From Ciona intestinalis (taxonomy: Eukaryota > Chordata > Ascidiacea > Phlebobranchia > Cionidae), in the NCBI RefSeq assembly GCF_000224145.3, contig NW_004190444.2, positions 62,001 to 126,000 of the forward strand: 64,000 nt of DNA, in the 5' to 3' direction. The number at the start of each line of letters is the position of its first letter. Position 1 is the first letter of the stretch. Positions 12,201-23,200 of this stretch are shown one piece after another. The notes beneath the pieces were generated by a model. It was given only the letters and a program-made list of their open reading frames with translations, did not search any database and was not told the DNA's origin. Both the position numbers and the translations under genes were made by a program.

Positions 12201-13893
12201 TTAATTACAAAAAAACTGCAAAACATGATTGAATAACTAAATAATGAAATGTGATACAGTTAAATTCTTCTATTTAAACTCTAAACTAAAAAACCAGTAA
12301 AAAGTATGCAAAAACATCAGTCCAACAGGATCGTCGATAAAAAAGCGAACAAATAAAGTAAAGTAAGTGAGAAATGGTAAAGAAAAGAAGAAATGATAAC
12401 TCACCTCTTGCGCACTGGCCGTGTAGGAAAACCCAAAACATTCGCTCAACTCTTTGTCGGATCTTCCATCACTTTTCATATCGCGTTTGCGATCCAAAAA
12501 CTAAACAAATATTCATAAATATTCTGAGTTAAATATTTTCACATATTATGTGATTGGCAATGCATGGTAGAGCCTTAATCTCAAATTGTGGTCTGACTAC
12601 GGTTTCGTAACTGGTTCTCAGTGGGTTCTAAAATATCTGACATAAAAACTATACCAAATGTATATTATTTTATATTAATGTTGCAGAAGGCCACGAGTGT
12701 TAAATGTTTTTGAAAGAAACATGATATTTGTAACTATGATATTTATAATTCACCTCTTTTTCCAGTGCAGCGTTATGAACAACTTCAACTTTGTTTATTT
12801 TTATTCTTCGTTGGGAGTGGGAGTAGAAGTAAGAAGATTTAACGGCTGGTAGAAGTGTGTGAATATACTCCCTTGACTTTAAATCAAGTGTTGTCAGTAG
12901 TTCTGCATAAAGATGGGGGTAGAATTAATTTAGGACACCATTGAAATAGTATTAATAAGAAAAATCATTTAACAGCAACCCTTTTTTATTTCAACATATA
13001 GTAAAGAAAATATCTGCAACCAGCACATTTAAAGGGACCCGTATAAATATAGCATCGTTTAAATAATGAGCGAACTGATCCAAACCCCAAGTTTCCCCAC
13101 AGTAGGACCTTACTCTTTTTTATCTTTTACCTTACCCTTACAGAGTAGGTATTAAAACATGGGAAAATATCATCCCATAGGCTATAAACCTTTTAATATA
13201 ACACCCAACCTTTTTCTCCATGTTGTTCCCTTTTTCTTGGAATATGAAATGTTTTTAATTTCTCAAAATTATATTCCTGGTCCTCAGAACTTTCTTCTGG
13301 CTCAACAGGTTTGCCTGAAATGTAAAGTTTGGTTGTTATAGTGGGGTGGGCTTGATAAATGTAATTCATTTGGATGTGAGTGTAACCTTACAAGTTACCA
13401 CGTATGTAACTTATTTATCCTCGCATGGCGGGGCAACGACAGTCATTATAACACAGGTGTTCTGTTTCACACACCTCGTGCCCGCATACGAGTTACCACG
13501 TATGTAACTTATTTATCCTCTCATGAGTGGCAACAACAGTCGTTATAACACGGGTGTTCTGTTTCACACACCTCGTGCCCGCATACGAGTTACCACGTAT
13601 GTAACTTATTTATCCTCGCATGAGTGGCAACAACAGTCGTTATAGCACAGGTGTTTTGTTCCATACTCCTTAGCATGCCCGATTATGAGTTACCACATAT
13701 AAAATTTTGTGTGGCCGAGTTTATGAAAAATGCTGCACAAAGAACAATATATACAAAGGTATCCTTTATAAATTTGGTCCATCAGATGTTAAGCAATAAG
13801 TGTTATAAATAGAAACAACCCACTTGTTACAAAACCTGAAGCTTTAAGTTTTGCCAGAATAGCTTTCCTTTGTGCCGCCTGTCTTGGATCCAT
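257..13893 (-). CDS. TASOR: TASOR-like protein (HUSH-complex transcription silencing subunit)
   Basis: Exons (descending): 13893-13836, 13314-13210, 12902-12754, 12500-12405, 11996-11859, 11488-11370, 10692-10522, 10309-10212, 9781-9485, 9125-8944, 8695-8546, 8334-8045, 7606-7388, 6837-6764, 6519-6463, 6230-6091, 5973-5878, 5416-5313, 4633-3825, 3682-1588, 1238-1051, 345-257. All junction phases agree, giving about 1,900 residues (human TASOR about 1,670). Exons 2-6 match the DUF3715 pseudo-PARP domain: FHIPRKREQ, the SSYFYSHSQ...HNAALEKE helix, RDMKSDGRSDKEL, and YIYEYGDVD...RPRQIIPYAIL. Exons 7-9 resemble a SPOC fold (YNLWEGRLLVRGGQFCAVKL, then HLVPSSES). The middle is acidic, Lys-rich and Pro/Arg-rich, hence disordered. 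The last exons (GVRFHPHDV..., GEGGIIIP) fit the C-terminal PIN-like domain. In vertebrates TASOR scaffolds HUSH, which recruits H3K9 methylation to repeats. A conserved part of the pseudo-PARP domain is absent and may lie in the 12133-12182 gap. The last exon could instead splice on (ATTAA|GTGAGT) beyond the window. Confidence 0.85.
640..1036 (+). repeat. Minisatellite (~20-40 bp units) carrying tRNA B-box-like motifs
   Basis: About ten imperfect units built from 'ggttggagaaccaggga', 'tcctgggttcgaatccagg' and 'ccaggccaggg' lie in the last TASOR intron. Several units contain GGTTCGAATCC, the consensus of the internal pol III B box, without an A box or cloverleaf. Shorter copies occur at about 10340-10450 and, inverted, at 24365-24500. 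The unit stays open in several frames, which explains the Gly/Pro/Trp-rich ORFs on both strands here. Confidence 0.8.
1309..1470 (+). mobile_element. tRNA-derived SINE, body and tail fragment
   Basis: Shows the SINE body (gctgctaccattgtgggcgt, then 'ttgggcaagac', 'cccagttgtcactaattg') running into the tail 'acaatcacccacaaag' and the start of the 98-bp module. It lies in a TASOR intron. The tRNA-like head is missing. Confidence 0.6.
5001..5193 (+). mobile_element. MITE with ~30-bp terminal inverted repeats
   Basis: The left end TAGTAGGATGAGGGAAGATG and the right end, complementary to it (ATCTTCCCCCACCCTACTA), enclose about 135 bp of non-coding DNA. Flanking TA dinucleotides suggest a TA target duplication, as in Tc1/mariner-type elements. 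The internal segment 'gtaaacaaagaatattcaa' recurs in the copies at 11060 and 26944. It sits in a TASOR intron. Confidence 0.75.
5487..5605 (+). mobile_element. SINE fragment
   Basis: Contains the B-box region 'ccaggttcaatgctcg' and the body 'ctgctaccattgtgggcg', 'gtccttgggaaagacact', 'agtggtcagtagtgggttgt'. It belongs to the same family as the fuller copy at 58376-58529 and lies just upstream (gene sense) of TASOR exon 5416-5313. Confidence 0.6.
11060..11321 (+). mobile_element. MITE, same family as 5001-5193
   Basis: Terminal inverted repeats TAGTAGGGTAGGGGAAGATG and its complement at the right end flank about 200 bp. The copy is longer than the one at 5001 and includes a second internal 'ggatctccatcttacccc' end-like segment. 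TA dinucleotides flank it. It lies in a TASOR intron. Confidence 0.75.
12133..12182. other. Assembly gap (50 N)
   Basis: Fifty N in the TASOR intron between exons 12500-12405 and 11996-11859. By comparison with vertebrate TASOR roughly 50 residues of the pseudo-PARP domain are expected between these exons, so an exon may be hidden here. Confidence 0.95.
13385..13640 (-). repeat. 98-bp satellite, ~2.6 units, inverted orientation
   Basis: Units contain 'gagttaccacgtatgtaact', 'tatttatcctcgcatg' and 'ggtgttctgtttcacacacc'. It lies in TASOR intron 1. This is the same module as the large arrays at 27215, 50145 and 56270. Confidence 0.85.
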
Positions 13894-15116
13894 TGTAATG
13901 TGTGTATTACTAATATATGCCACTTATTCTACAAGTAAAATTATATATTTTTAGATTTTATAAGTGATATAGGTATATCTTGGGAAGACAAGTCTTTTTA
14001 CATGTGATAAACATTGCCTCTAAATTCGCGCTACTTTTCGCAGCATAGAAAATGCTAATTCCCTACGGCAAAACGCTTTAGCAGCGTCCTTATAAACATA
14101 CGATATATTGGATTCGTGGTAATAATACGATTTTAGCTATATAAAAAACTAGCAAAATGTATGGTTTGCAACAGAGTCCTCTGGTTTACAATGCGTATAC
14201 GCGCGATTACATTGAAAACTATGACCAGGCTGGATTTGGCGAACCGTTAACTGTAAATGCAACATTTTTCGCGTAAATAACAACCATATAGCAAACGTTA
14301 TGAATAGAAATAAAGATATTTTTCCTCCTGCAAAAATTTCACGCTATTCTAAAACATAAATAACTGCCTATTATGACATCATAATAAACAACAATGCTGC
14401 GGATTCTGGAACACACCTGTGGAATTAAGCACTTGGTGTCACTGTTGCATTGGCGGTAAATCTCCTGAAACGGGCACGATCTGGGTTTGTTTAATCTCGA
14501 CTGTCTAGTTTAATATAACTATGGTGTAAATTTTATATTTGTTTATGTATTTGGTCACGAACAATTTATGTTTGTCACGGAGAAAAGCATGCAAAACCTA
14601 GTCCTGAAACGAGAGAGTCGCAAAATACAAACTGTAAACTAATTTTAGGAAAAAATTCGAATGTGAGATTCGTAGAAAAAAAGTTTAGCCAGGACTCTGG
14701 GGACTTGCTACATCCATATGCATTTCAAACTTGTATGTTATCACCTATACCTATATACTAATGTAAAACCCACAATTAGTGACAACTTAAGCAATGTCTA
14801 TAAAGTGGCCTTCCAAGCACACATACACCTGCCTTGGTCGAGCATTGAACTCGGTATCCTTCAGTTACGATGCAAGCGCCGAACCACTGAGCCACAGCAC
14901 CATACATTTAATTGCACCACCAATATTTAATTATACCATAATACCCAATAATCATTACCAGTACATTATCCTAAATATCCAACAAAACCAACATAAACTT
15001 GAATTCAATTGTATTTCCTGGTTATAAAAAATACTTGAAACTACAGCGCGAAATTGAAGTAACGCTCACAACACAAATTCACTTTAAATCCAACATGCAA
15101 TATTTAAAAAAAAATC
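13894..15116. other. Intergenic region between TASOR 5' end and CCT3 3' end
   Basis: About 1.2 kb with no secure gene. It holds the presumed TASOR promoter, the short ORF at 14157-14276, and a SINE-like tRNA-head remnant at about 14835-14910 (complement of 'gtggctcagtggttcggcgc' followed by a B-box-like 'gttcaatgctcg'). The rest is AT-rich. Confidence 0.6.
14157..14276 (+). CDS. Short ORF or first exon, 39 codons, unrecognised
   Basis: An ATG preceded by a TATAAAAAA run opens a 39-codon frame beginning MYGLQQSPLVYNAYTRDY and rich in Tyr, Asp and Glu, unlike the low-complexity noise around it. A possible donor (ACT|GTAAAT at 14253) would make it a first exon. No convincing downstream exon was found before CCT3. 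It is divergent from TASOR, so it could also be a 5' leader ORF or chance. No function is proposed. Confidence 0.25.
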   Translation: MYGLQQSPLVYNAYTRDYIENYDQAGFGEPLTVNATFFA

Positions 15117-16748
15117 TCATGCTCCAGTGGGCGCGGCTGTTCCAGTTCCCTCCCCTCCTTCTGCCTTTTTAGTTCCAGAAACAATATCATCAATTCTAAG
15201 CAATAGCATGGCGGTCTCCATAGCTGTCTTGTACGTTTGAAGTTTAACAGACAAAGGTTCCCATACATCGAGCACGTTCATATCCGCGATCTGCCCAGAT
15301 TCTCCGTTCACTCCCCATGTTTCATTCCCAGCATCTGCATGTTTAGCACGGAGTGCGGTGATCGTACGTATTGTGCTTGCACCACAATTCTGTATCAAGG
15401 TACGCGGTATAATCTCCAATGCATCAGCGACAGCTCGGTACGGCCACTGCTCCACCCCCATCATGGATTTCGACAGCGCCTTCATCTTTTGAGCAACTGC
15501 CATCTCCACAGCGCCACCACCTGGTAGAAGTTGTGGGTTGATCATCACGTTCCTCGTCACCTGCATCGCATCCTGAAGATTCCTCTCAACCTCCATTAAC
15601 ACATCTTTACTCGCTCCACGAAGCAAGATGGTGCACGCCTTCGGGTTCTTGCATTTAGTGATGAAGGTGAAATACTCTTCACCAAACTTCCGGACCTCAA
15701 ACAGCCCGGCCTCAGTTCCTATGTCCTCTTCTCTTATCTCCTCTGTTCTTGAGCACACGGTGGCGCCACAGGCACGAGCGATACGATTATTATCAGACTT
15801 CCGAAGTCTCCTGATAGCCGTGATATTCGCCTTGGATAAATAATATTGCGCAAGATCGGAGATTCCTTTTTCAGTGAAAACTAGATCAGGTTTAAAAGCA
15901 ATGATGTCTCTCGTTACTTTCTTGATGTATTCCTCCTCCATCTGGAGGATCTTCTCAAAATCTGTTTCATTACTCAGCTCCATGTCAGTTTGGCTCTCAC
16001 CCTTTTGGTACTCCAAGGAGCAATCCAGGAGGAGGATCCTTGGGTTCTCAATCTTCCTCTTCATTGCTGGATGCGTCACATCCTTATTAATCATCACTCC
16101 ATCCAGGACTTCAGAGTCCTCCAAGATACCTCCAGGAACCTTCTCCACCTTAGCATAACGTTTAATATCAATCTCCCTTCTTCCAGTGCTGGCATTTTCA
16201 AGCACAACAGTGGACACAGCTTTGATGGCCATGTCGCAAGCAAGGTCTGCCCACTTATTGATGAACTTCGTCCCGATCGCGCTCTTCACTATCTTCCTCA
16301 TCTCGGACTTCTTGTTCACATCCACTTCCACGCTCATTTCTCCTAAGATCTCTTGCATGTCATCCAGAGCTTTCCGGTAAGCACCAATGATCACTGTTGG
16401 ATGCATATTCTGCTCCAGGAACTGCTCAGCTGCTGTCATCATCTCCCCTGCTAAGATGATCACTGAGGTTGTCCCGTCTCCCACCTCCTCATCTTGTGTC
16501 CTGCTGATCTCTATCATGGACTTGGCTGCTGGATGTTGGACTGTGATCTCACGGAGGATGGCGTTCCCATCATTTGTCATCACGATCCCACCCATTGGGT
16601 CCATTAGCATTTTCAGCATAGACCTTGGACCCAAACATGTTCTTATAACGTCAGCTATCGTTTTAGCGGCTGCGACATTACCTAGTTGGACCTTGCGTCC
16701 CGATTCACGCTTAGAATTCTGGTTAAGAACGAGCACCGGCGCCGACAT
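15117..16748 (-). CDS. CCT3: T-complex protein 1 subunit gamma (CCT3)
   Basis: A single uninterrupted 543-codon frame, full length for this family (human CCT3 is 545 residues). It encodes the gamma subunit of the eight-subunit cytosolic chaperonin TRiC/CCT, which folds actin, tubulin and other proteins. Visible signatures: the N-terminal QNSKRESGRKVQLGNVAAAK, the first group II chaperonin segment GPRSMLKML, the ATP-site motif GDGTTSVIILAGEM, the second ATP-site region LLPGGGAVEMAVA, and NCGASTIRTITALRAKHA. The start is the Met directly before SAPVLVLNQ. The gene has no introns while all neighbours except IBA57 are split, so it may descend from a retrocopy that became the functional gene. The 529-bp gap to CEP83, which runs the other way, implies a shared promoter region. 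Confidence 0.97.
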   Translation of the reverse strand: MSAPVLVLNQNSKRESGRKVQLGNVAAAKTIADVIRTCLGPRSMLKMLMDPMGGIVMTNDGNAILREITVQHPAAKSMIEISRTQDEEVGDGTTSVIILAGEMMTAAEQFLEQNMHPTVIIGAYRKALDDMQEILGEMSVEVDVNKKSEMRKIVKSAIGTKFINKWADLACDMAIKAVSTVVLENASTGRREIDIKRYAKVEKVPGGILEDSEVLDGVMINKDVTHPAMKRKIENPRILLLDCSLEYQKGESQTDMELSNETDFEKILQMEEEYIKKVTRDIIAFKPDLVFTEKGISDLAQYYLSKANITAIRRLRKSDNNRIARACGATVCSRTEEIREEDIGTEAGLFEVRKFGEEYFTFITKCKNPKACTILLRGASKDVLMEVERNLQDAMQVTRNVMINPQLLPGGGAVEMAVAQKMKALSKSMMGVEQWPYRAVADALEIIPRTLIQNCGASTIRTITALRAKHADAGNETWGVNGESGQIADMNVLDVWEPLSVKLQTYKTAMETAMLLLRIDDIVSGTKKAEGGEGTGTAAPTGA

Positions 16749-17277
16749 GACTCTGTTCTGTTACGAAGATAATGCCAATTGTCTGTTACGAACTCTCGAA
16801 GCGTTTGAATGTTCTAGAACCGGTAAATTCCCACATGGTTTAAGTCATGCGTGACCATTCAAAAACCAACGGTTCGCGACAAATATAAATTTCAAACATC
16901 TAAAAACAGAAATAAAAATGGTTTTATGCATTTAAACAACAAGTAACCAATATAAATTAAATTGCCTAATTTTGCCGTTTTAGGGTGTATTTCTTGTAGA
17001 ATAACGTGTTAAAATATTTAAAAAATAATTCGAACAGCTCCCCTAGTGGGGGAATAACAGACGTTGAAAGTTGGCAAAGAAACGTAAATAAACAAAAAAA
17101 TCTAAATTTCATTATTTTTCTTAATATAGGCAGAAATTGACTAAAATTTAACCCAATTTAGACGTAATTGTAATGTGTTTAGGCATATATACGCGTCTTT
17201 TAATCAGTAAAGCTATACTTGTTCCAGCAGGAATGTATTTGGTTTAAAAGTCTTACAAAAGTAATTTCAAATAGTTT
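16749..17277. promoter_or_regulatory. Bidirectional intergenic region CCT3 / CEP83
   Basis: CCT3 (-) and CEP83 (+) start codons face away from each other across 529 bp of AT-rich DNA. No TATA box can be assigned with confidence. It contains no coding frame of note. Confidence 0.5.
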
Positions 17278-20200
17278 ATGATGGATAGTGGTCGAATGTG
17301 GGGGCCAGGGACCTCAAATGACGTCATGGGGATGTTATCACCCCACACTGGTGGGAAACCAAAAGATAGTGCAGAGTTACAAAAGCTACTACTGGACGAA
17401 CGTATGCGATGTGAAACTCATAAGATGAATTACGAGACTCTGAAAGAACAACATTCGAGGTAATATATATTGTTATATGAAACTGTTACTTAATATAAAT
17501 TACCAACAAGCATAGGGTACTTTGTTCAAGCCTCACTGAAGTATCAAGAATAATCGACTAGACAATTTACACTTAATCTGTATACACTTAAACCTAATAA
17601 CCTATCTTTATGTGAAAATGTTGCTTTACTGCTTGGGTTATAAATGAAATATAATCAATTAACATAACATATAAAGATAGCTTACCTTCTTCAAGCTCCA
17701 TAGAATTGGGTTGCTGCCAGTCTGCAGAGTATGGCAGTTCCCGACGAGATCTCGCGCGTGCAAGATGGTTATTTTTCGCGTGCGCGCGTGCCATCATTAA
17801 AAATCTGCGTGCAAACCACGTACATTTTCAAGCCACATTAGGAAATCTTACTTAATTTAATACGTATTTTTTTTTTTTAATTAATTGGCGTGCGTGGGAC
17901 AAATTGTGGCGTGCATCACCAAAAGTCTGTAAAAAATCGTGCATGCACCTGCCATAGTCTGCAGTCTGAGGTTGCTGCAAGTTTCCTTTCTGATTATACA
18001 AAATCCACTACAATAAACCGCTTTCAACATGGAAAGGGTTCCTCATTTATGGACAAACCCCACATGCATATATGACTGGAGTATCATACTGACTACAATG
18101 CCAATACATTCACACACAGGTTACGAACCGAATACGCACAAATGGAAGAACAAGTTCATCAAATCACACAGAATGGTTCGCAGTCTTCCAACCAACTACA
18201 AGAATTGATCAACTCACTTCAGAAACAACTGGCAGCAACAAAACGAGAGGTTTTATTAAAAAAATAGATCTTTTTAGAAAATATTAAAATTTTAAGACAT
18301 TTTTAATGAACTGTATTTACTATTTATACTTCTGTGTAAAATGTCTGCATGCAGTGTGTAACGCAATGTGTTTGATTAAATACAACCTAATATAATACAA
18401 CCTATTACAACATTATTCCTGAACAACCAAGTAACTATAACTACCACAATTGTTATCACCAGCTTCTATTTTATGTGTTGTGTACTTTTACTTTAAATAC
18501 AAAGTAGGTATGGGGTTAGGACCGCGGTTCCCAAAGTGGGCGCCGCGGCGCACTAGTGCGCCGACGCAACTCGTCAAGTGCGCCGTGAAAATTTGCAGAA
18601 ACATTTCCAATTTAGCATGGTCGAGATAATTGATTTGTATTAATATTTTATTGCAATATAAATTGTTGTTTTATATAAAAATCCAACGTGTTTGTTCAAT
18701 AATAAAATTTAAAAAGTTTGTTTTCGCATTTCTATCTGTACAGTAGATTTGTATATTACGTAACAATGCCAATTATTTCTTTCGGTTTGCAATATTCATG
18801 TCCAGACTGTGGTACAACACTTTTCATATGCTTAAGTTTCATATGCTTAAACGAGCCTAATCTTAAAATACACGATAAAACTGTAAAAATGCGTTTTTAT
18901 TTCTAAGACCTTTGGCTAAGTGCGCCGCAAACATTTTGAATAGCTCAAGTGGCGCCGGGTGAAAAAAAAGTTTGGGAACCACTGGGTTAGGAAGTACTAG
19001 TAATCCTGAACAGTTGGCTATTTTGTGTGAGTGAATACACACCATTAACTAACATTACCACCACCAGCTTGAAGAAGTTCGGTCCCAAACCCTCCACCCT
19101 CACAAACTTGAATTAATGAAAGCAGAAATAACAAAAGAATTGGAAGAACCTCTTCGTGCACATATGGTGGCCATGGATAAGGTTTATACTTTGTGTTTGA
19201 TATAATGAACATATCATTACCTTCAATAGGACATTGAAATGTTAGTTTGTAAGGACCGTTAAAATTTTTAAATAAGGATTTTTAAAATGGCTGGCAACAA
19301 CAGCATTTTAAACCAAACATTTTGCGTTCAGGTTTGGCTTGCATTTTTACCGAAGGATACCGGGTTCAATGCTTGAATTGACACTAATAACTGCCCACAG
19401 TGGGCATATCGCATATGTGTCTTTGGGCAAGACATTTATTGGACATTGCTCTTACCCAGTGGTCGCTAATGAGTTGTAGCACCCTGGGTGTCAAGGAAAA
19501 TGGGCCAACTCAGACCTAAATCTAAGTTCAATGGCATAGAGCCTCACCCATATAGAATAAAAGCCAACATTTGACTAACACCCATGTTTTTACAGGAGGT
19601 AGAGAAATACCGTGAGGATTACAACAAGATAAGATACGAACATACTTTCCTTAAGGCTGAGTATGAACACATGAAGAATGAACATCAAAGAAACATTGAA
19701 GAAGTTATACTCAGGTAATGGGATGTATATAACAATACACCTCGTGTCTATTCACAGGTTACCATGTATGCAATGCAAGTGAGAATGTATGTAACTTGTT
19801 TATCCTTGCATGGCGGGGCTATGACAGTCGCTATAACACGGGTGTTCTGTTTCATACACCTCGTGCCTGCTTACAAGTTACCACGTATGTAACTTGTTTA
19901 TCCTTGCATGGCGGGGCTATGACAGTCGCTATAACACGGGTGTTCTGTTTCATACACCTCGTGTCCGCTTACCAGTTACCACGTATGTAACTATGTGAAT
20001 GTATGTATTCACTCCACTCTCTACACTCCAGACACAACACTCCACCAGACACTCCACTCTCTACACTCCAGACACAACCCTTACACTCCAGCTTACTCCA
20101 TTTACATAACCCTTACACTCCAGACACAACCCTTACACTCCAGCTTACCAGTTACCACATATGTAACTATGTGAATGTATGTATTTACATAACCCTTACA

Positions 20201-23200
20201 CTCCAGACACAAAGCAGAAGTGTCCGCCCTCGCACATGAACGAGATACTTTGTTGAATAACCAGAAATCAACGACCGACGTTGATTCGCAGAAACTACTT
20301 CAACTTCAACGGCAGAAAGTCCAACTTGAACAGCGAGTAATTAGTTTTTTAAGCTTTTTTTTCTAAGCTGTGTGTCAACAAATAACTGTTTGTTTCTCTC
20401 TTCAAAAATGACAGCAAAGATTAAATTAATTAATTAATTGCCAAATAAAAAGGAATTAGCAACAAAAGAATACATATAATAGTAAAGTTGCTGGTTGCAT
20501 CACTGAAATACAATGCGTTATACATGTTAACATAATAAGATATATACTAGAGAATGAAAGTCTTCCAACTGCCTAGTCGGAATAGTTAATATGCATTAAC
20601 AGCAGGGGTAATGGCCCAATTCTTGGTGACATCTTTGGTCCAAATAACATTTCATGTGATAAGACCTCACTCATATAAACACACTTACCATGTTACCAAC
20701 CTCTTATAGATAAAGAACCTCCTTGATGAACTGACTGAGGTTCGAAAACAGAAGGAACACGCGTCTAATGAAGCAGACCTTGTTCAACGCTCACAATCTA
20801 AAGATATAACTCAACTTAATGTTCAATTGAAAGCTATAGAGGTTTGATAAAATATTAATATGTGCTTTAAAGGTTTATGTTTGTATGCCATAAACTGCCT
20901 CAGTGGGGTTCTAGATGGTAGCACCGTGGGTGGGGGTAATATACCTACACCCCAGATCTCAGGTGTGCCTCACTGAAGACCTCACCCTTATAGAATATAA
21001 TCTCTATTATTGAGTGTTTAAAATTTCAAATTCTTTTTAACCAATCACAGAGCGAGAAACGGTCATGTGACTTACAATGCGAGAGGTTACAGAAAGAGTT
21101 ACGCGACAGTGGTGACCAAATCAACCGGTTCACAACCCAGCTAACTGAGAAGAATAAGGAATGTGCATCACTGAAGTATGTCATACTATGATAAAACAAT
21201 GCAACTTATTTACCCTTTATTTTATATGTCATGTTTACGCATTAGATCTGTGATAGAGTAGTTAGTGTGTCTACATTTTCGACTAAAAGTTGATTTTAAT
21301 GCTGCTTTGTTGTGGGCGTATGTGTCCTTGGGCAAGACACTTTGTGGCAATTGCTCAAACCCAGTGGTCACTAATGGGTTGTCTAAATTGTCAGCCATAC
21401 GAAAAAACAGTCACCTACAAAGTTACATACGTGGTAACTTGTAAGCAAGCTTGAGGTGTATGAAACAGAACACCCGCGTCATAATGACTATCTTTGTCTT
21501 GTCATCCCAAAATAAGTAAGTTGCATACAATCACCATTATGACATCACCATTATGACAGAAACATGTTCGATGAGGAGACTCATCGTCACAAGGTGGCGC
21601 TCACCAGTCACAAGATGGAGCTGTTGAAACTACAAGGAAGTTTGGAACGAGAGCGAGATGGCTTGGTTACCAAAGTACAAGGTTTGTGATGTCATAAGAC
21701 TGGCAATTACATNNNNNNNNNNNNNNNNNNNNNNNNNNNNNNNNNNNNNNNNNNNNNNNNNNAATTGAAGCTATAGAGGTTTGATAAAATATTAATATGT
21801 GCTTTAAAGGTTTATGTTTGTATGCCATAAACTGCCTCAGTGGGGTTCTAGATGGTAGCACCGTGGGTGGGGGTATATACCTACACCCCAGATCTCAAGT
21901 GTGCCTCACTGAAGACCTCACCCTTATAGAATATAATCTCTATTATTGAGTGTTTAAAATTTCAAATTCTTTTTAACCAATCACAGAGCGAGAAACGGTC
22001 ATGTGACTTACAATGCGAGAGGTTACAGAAAGAGTTACGCGACAGTGGTGACCAAATCAACCGGTTCACAACCCAGCTAACTGAGAAGAATAAGGAATGT
22101 GCATCACTGAAGTATGTCATACTATGATAAAACAATGCAACTTATTTACCCTTTATTTTATATGTCATGTTTACGCATTAGATCTGTGATAGAGTAGTTA
22201 GTGTGTCTACATTTTCGACTAAAAGTTGATTTTAATGCTGCTTTGTTGTGGGCGTATGTGTCCTTGGGCAAGACACTTTGTGGCAATTGCTCAAACCCAG
22301 TGGTCACTAAAGGGTTGTCTAAATTGTCAGCCATACGAAAAAACAGACACCTACAAAGTTACATACGTGGTAACTTGTAAGCAAGCTTGAGGTGTTAGGA
22401 GCAGAACACCCGTGTTATAACTACTGTCGTTTTCCCGCCATGTGATGATAAATAAGTTACATACGTGGTAACTTGTAAGCAAGCTTGAGGTGTATGAAAC
22501 AGAACACCCGCGTCATAATGACTATCTTTGTCTTGTCATGCCAAAATAAGTAAGTTGCATACAATCACCATTATGACAGAAACATGTTTGACGAGGAGAC
22601 ACATCGTCACAAGGTGGCCCTCACCAGTCACAAGATGGAGCTGTTGAAACTACAAGGAAGTTTGGAACGAGAGCGAGATGGCTTGGTTACCAAAGTACAA
22701 GGTTTGTGATGTCATAAGACTGGCAATTACATCATAATATGATAAAACGAAGCCAGGCATAATAATAATACTACTTACAATAAACAAACAGTCAGAGGTA
22801 AAAGTAGCCCGGTGGTTACAGGTTCAAGTCTTTACGCTGCTACCATTGTAGGCGTTTGTGTTCTTGGTAACGACTTAACATCTGGACGAAATGTTGGCCT
22901 ATGAACAAGAAAACAAATGTCAGAAGATTTTACATTAACATGCCCTTCAGCAACAGTATATACATTAACATTATAGTTTAAGATCTTTAAACTTTTTTTG
23001 TTTATTTTAGAATTGGAATCGGAGCTTGACCTTGCACGTGGGGCAATCGATCGTCACCAGAGGGAGCTAGAGGAGGCCGAGCGAGAAGCGCTCATCCGTG
23101 TCCAGCAGGTCCAGGAAGAGGAGTGGGGTAAAACGAACGAGATGCAGGGTGAGAAGATGGGGTTAGAGGGGAAGTGTAAAGAACTGGGTCAAAGGTTATC

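Noticed and set aside
15237-16854. Several + strand frames of 60-155 codons
   Set aside because: They are antisense shadows of CCT3.
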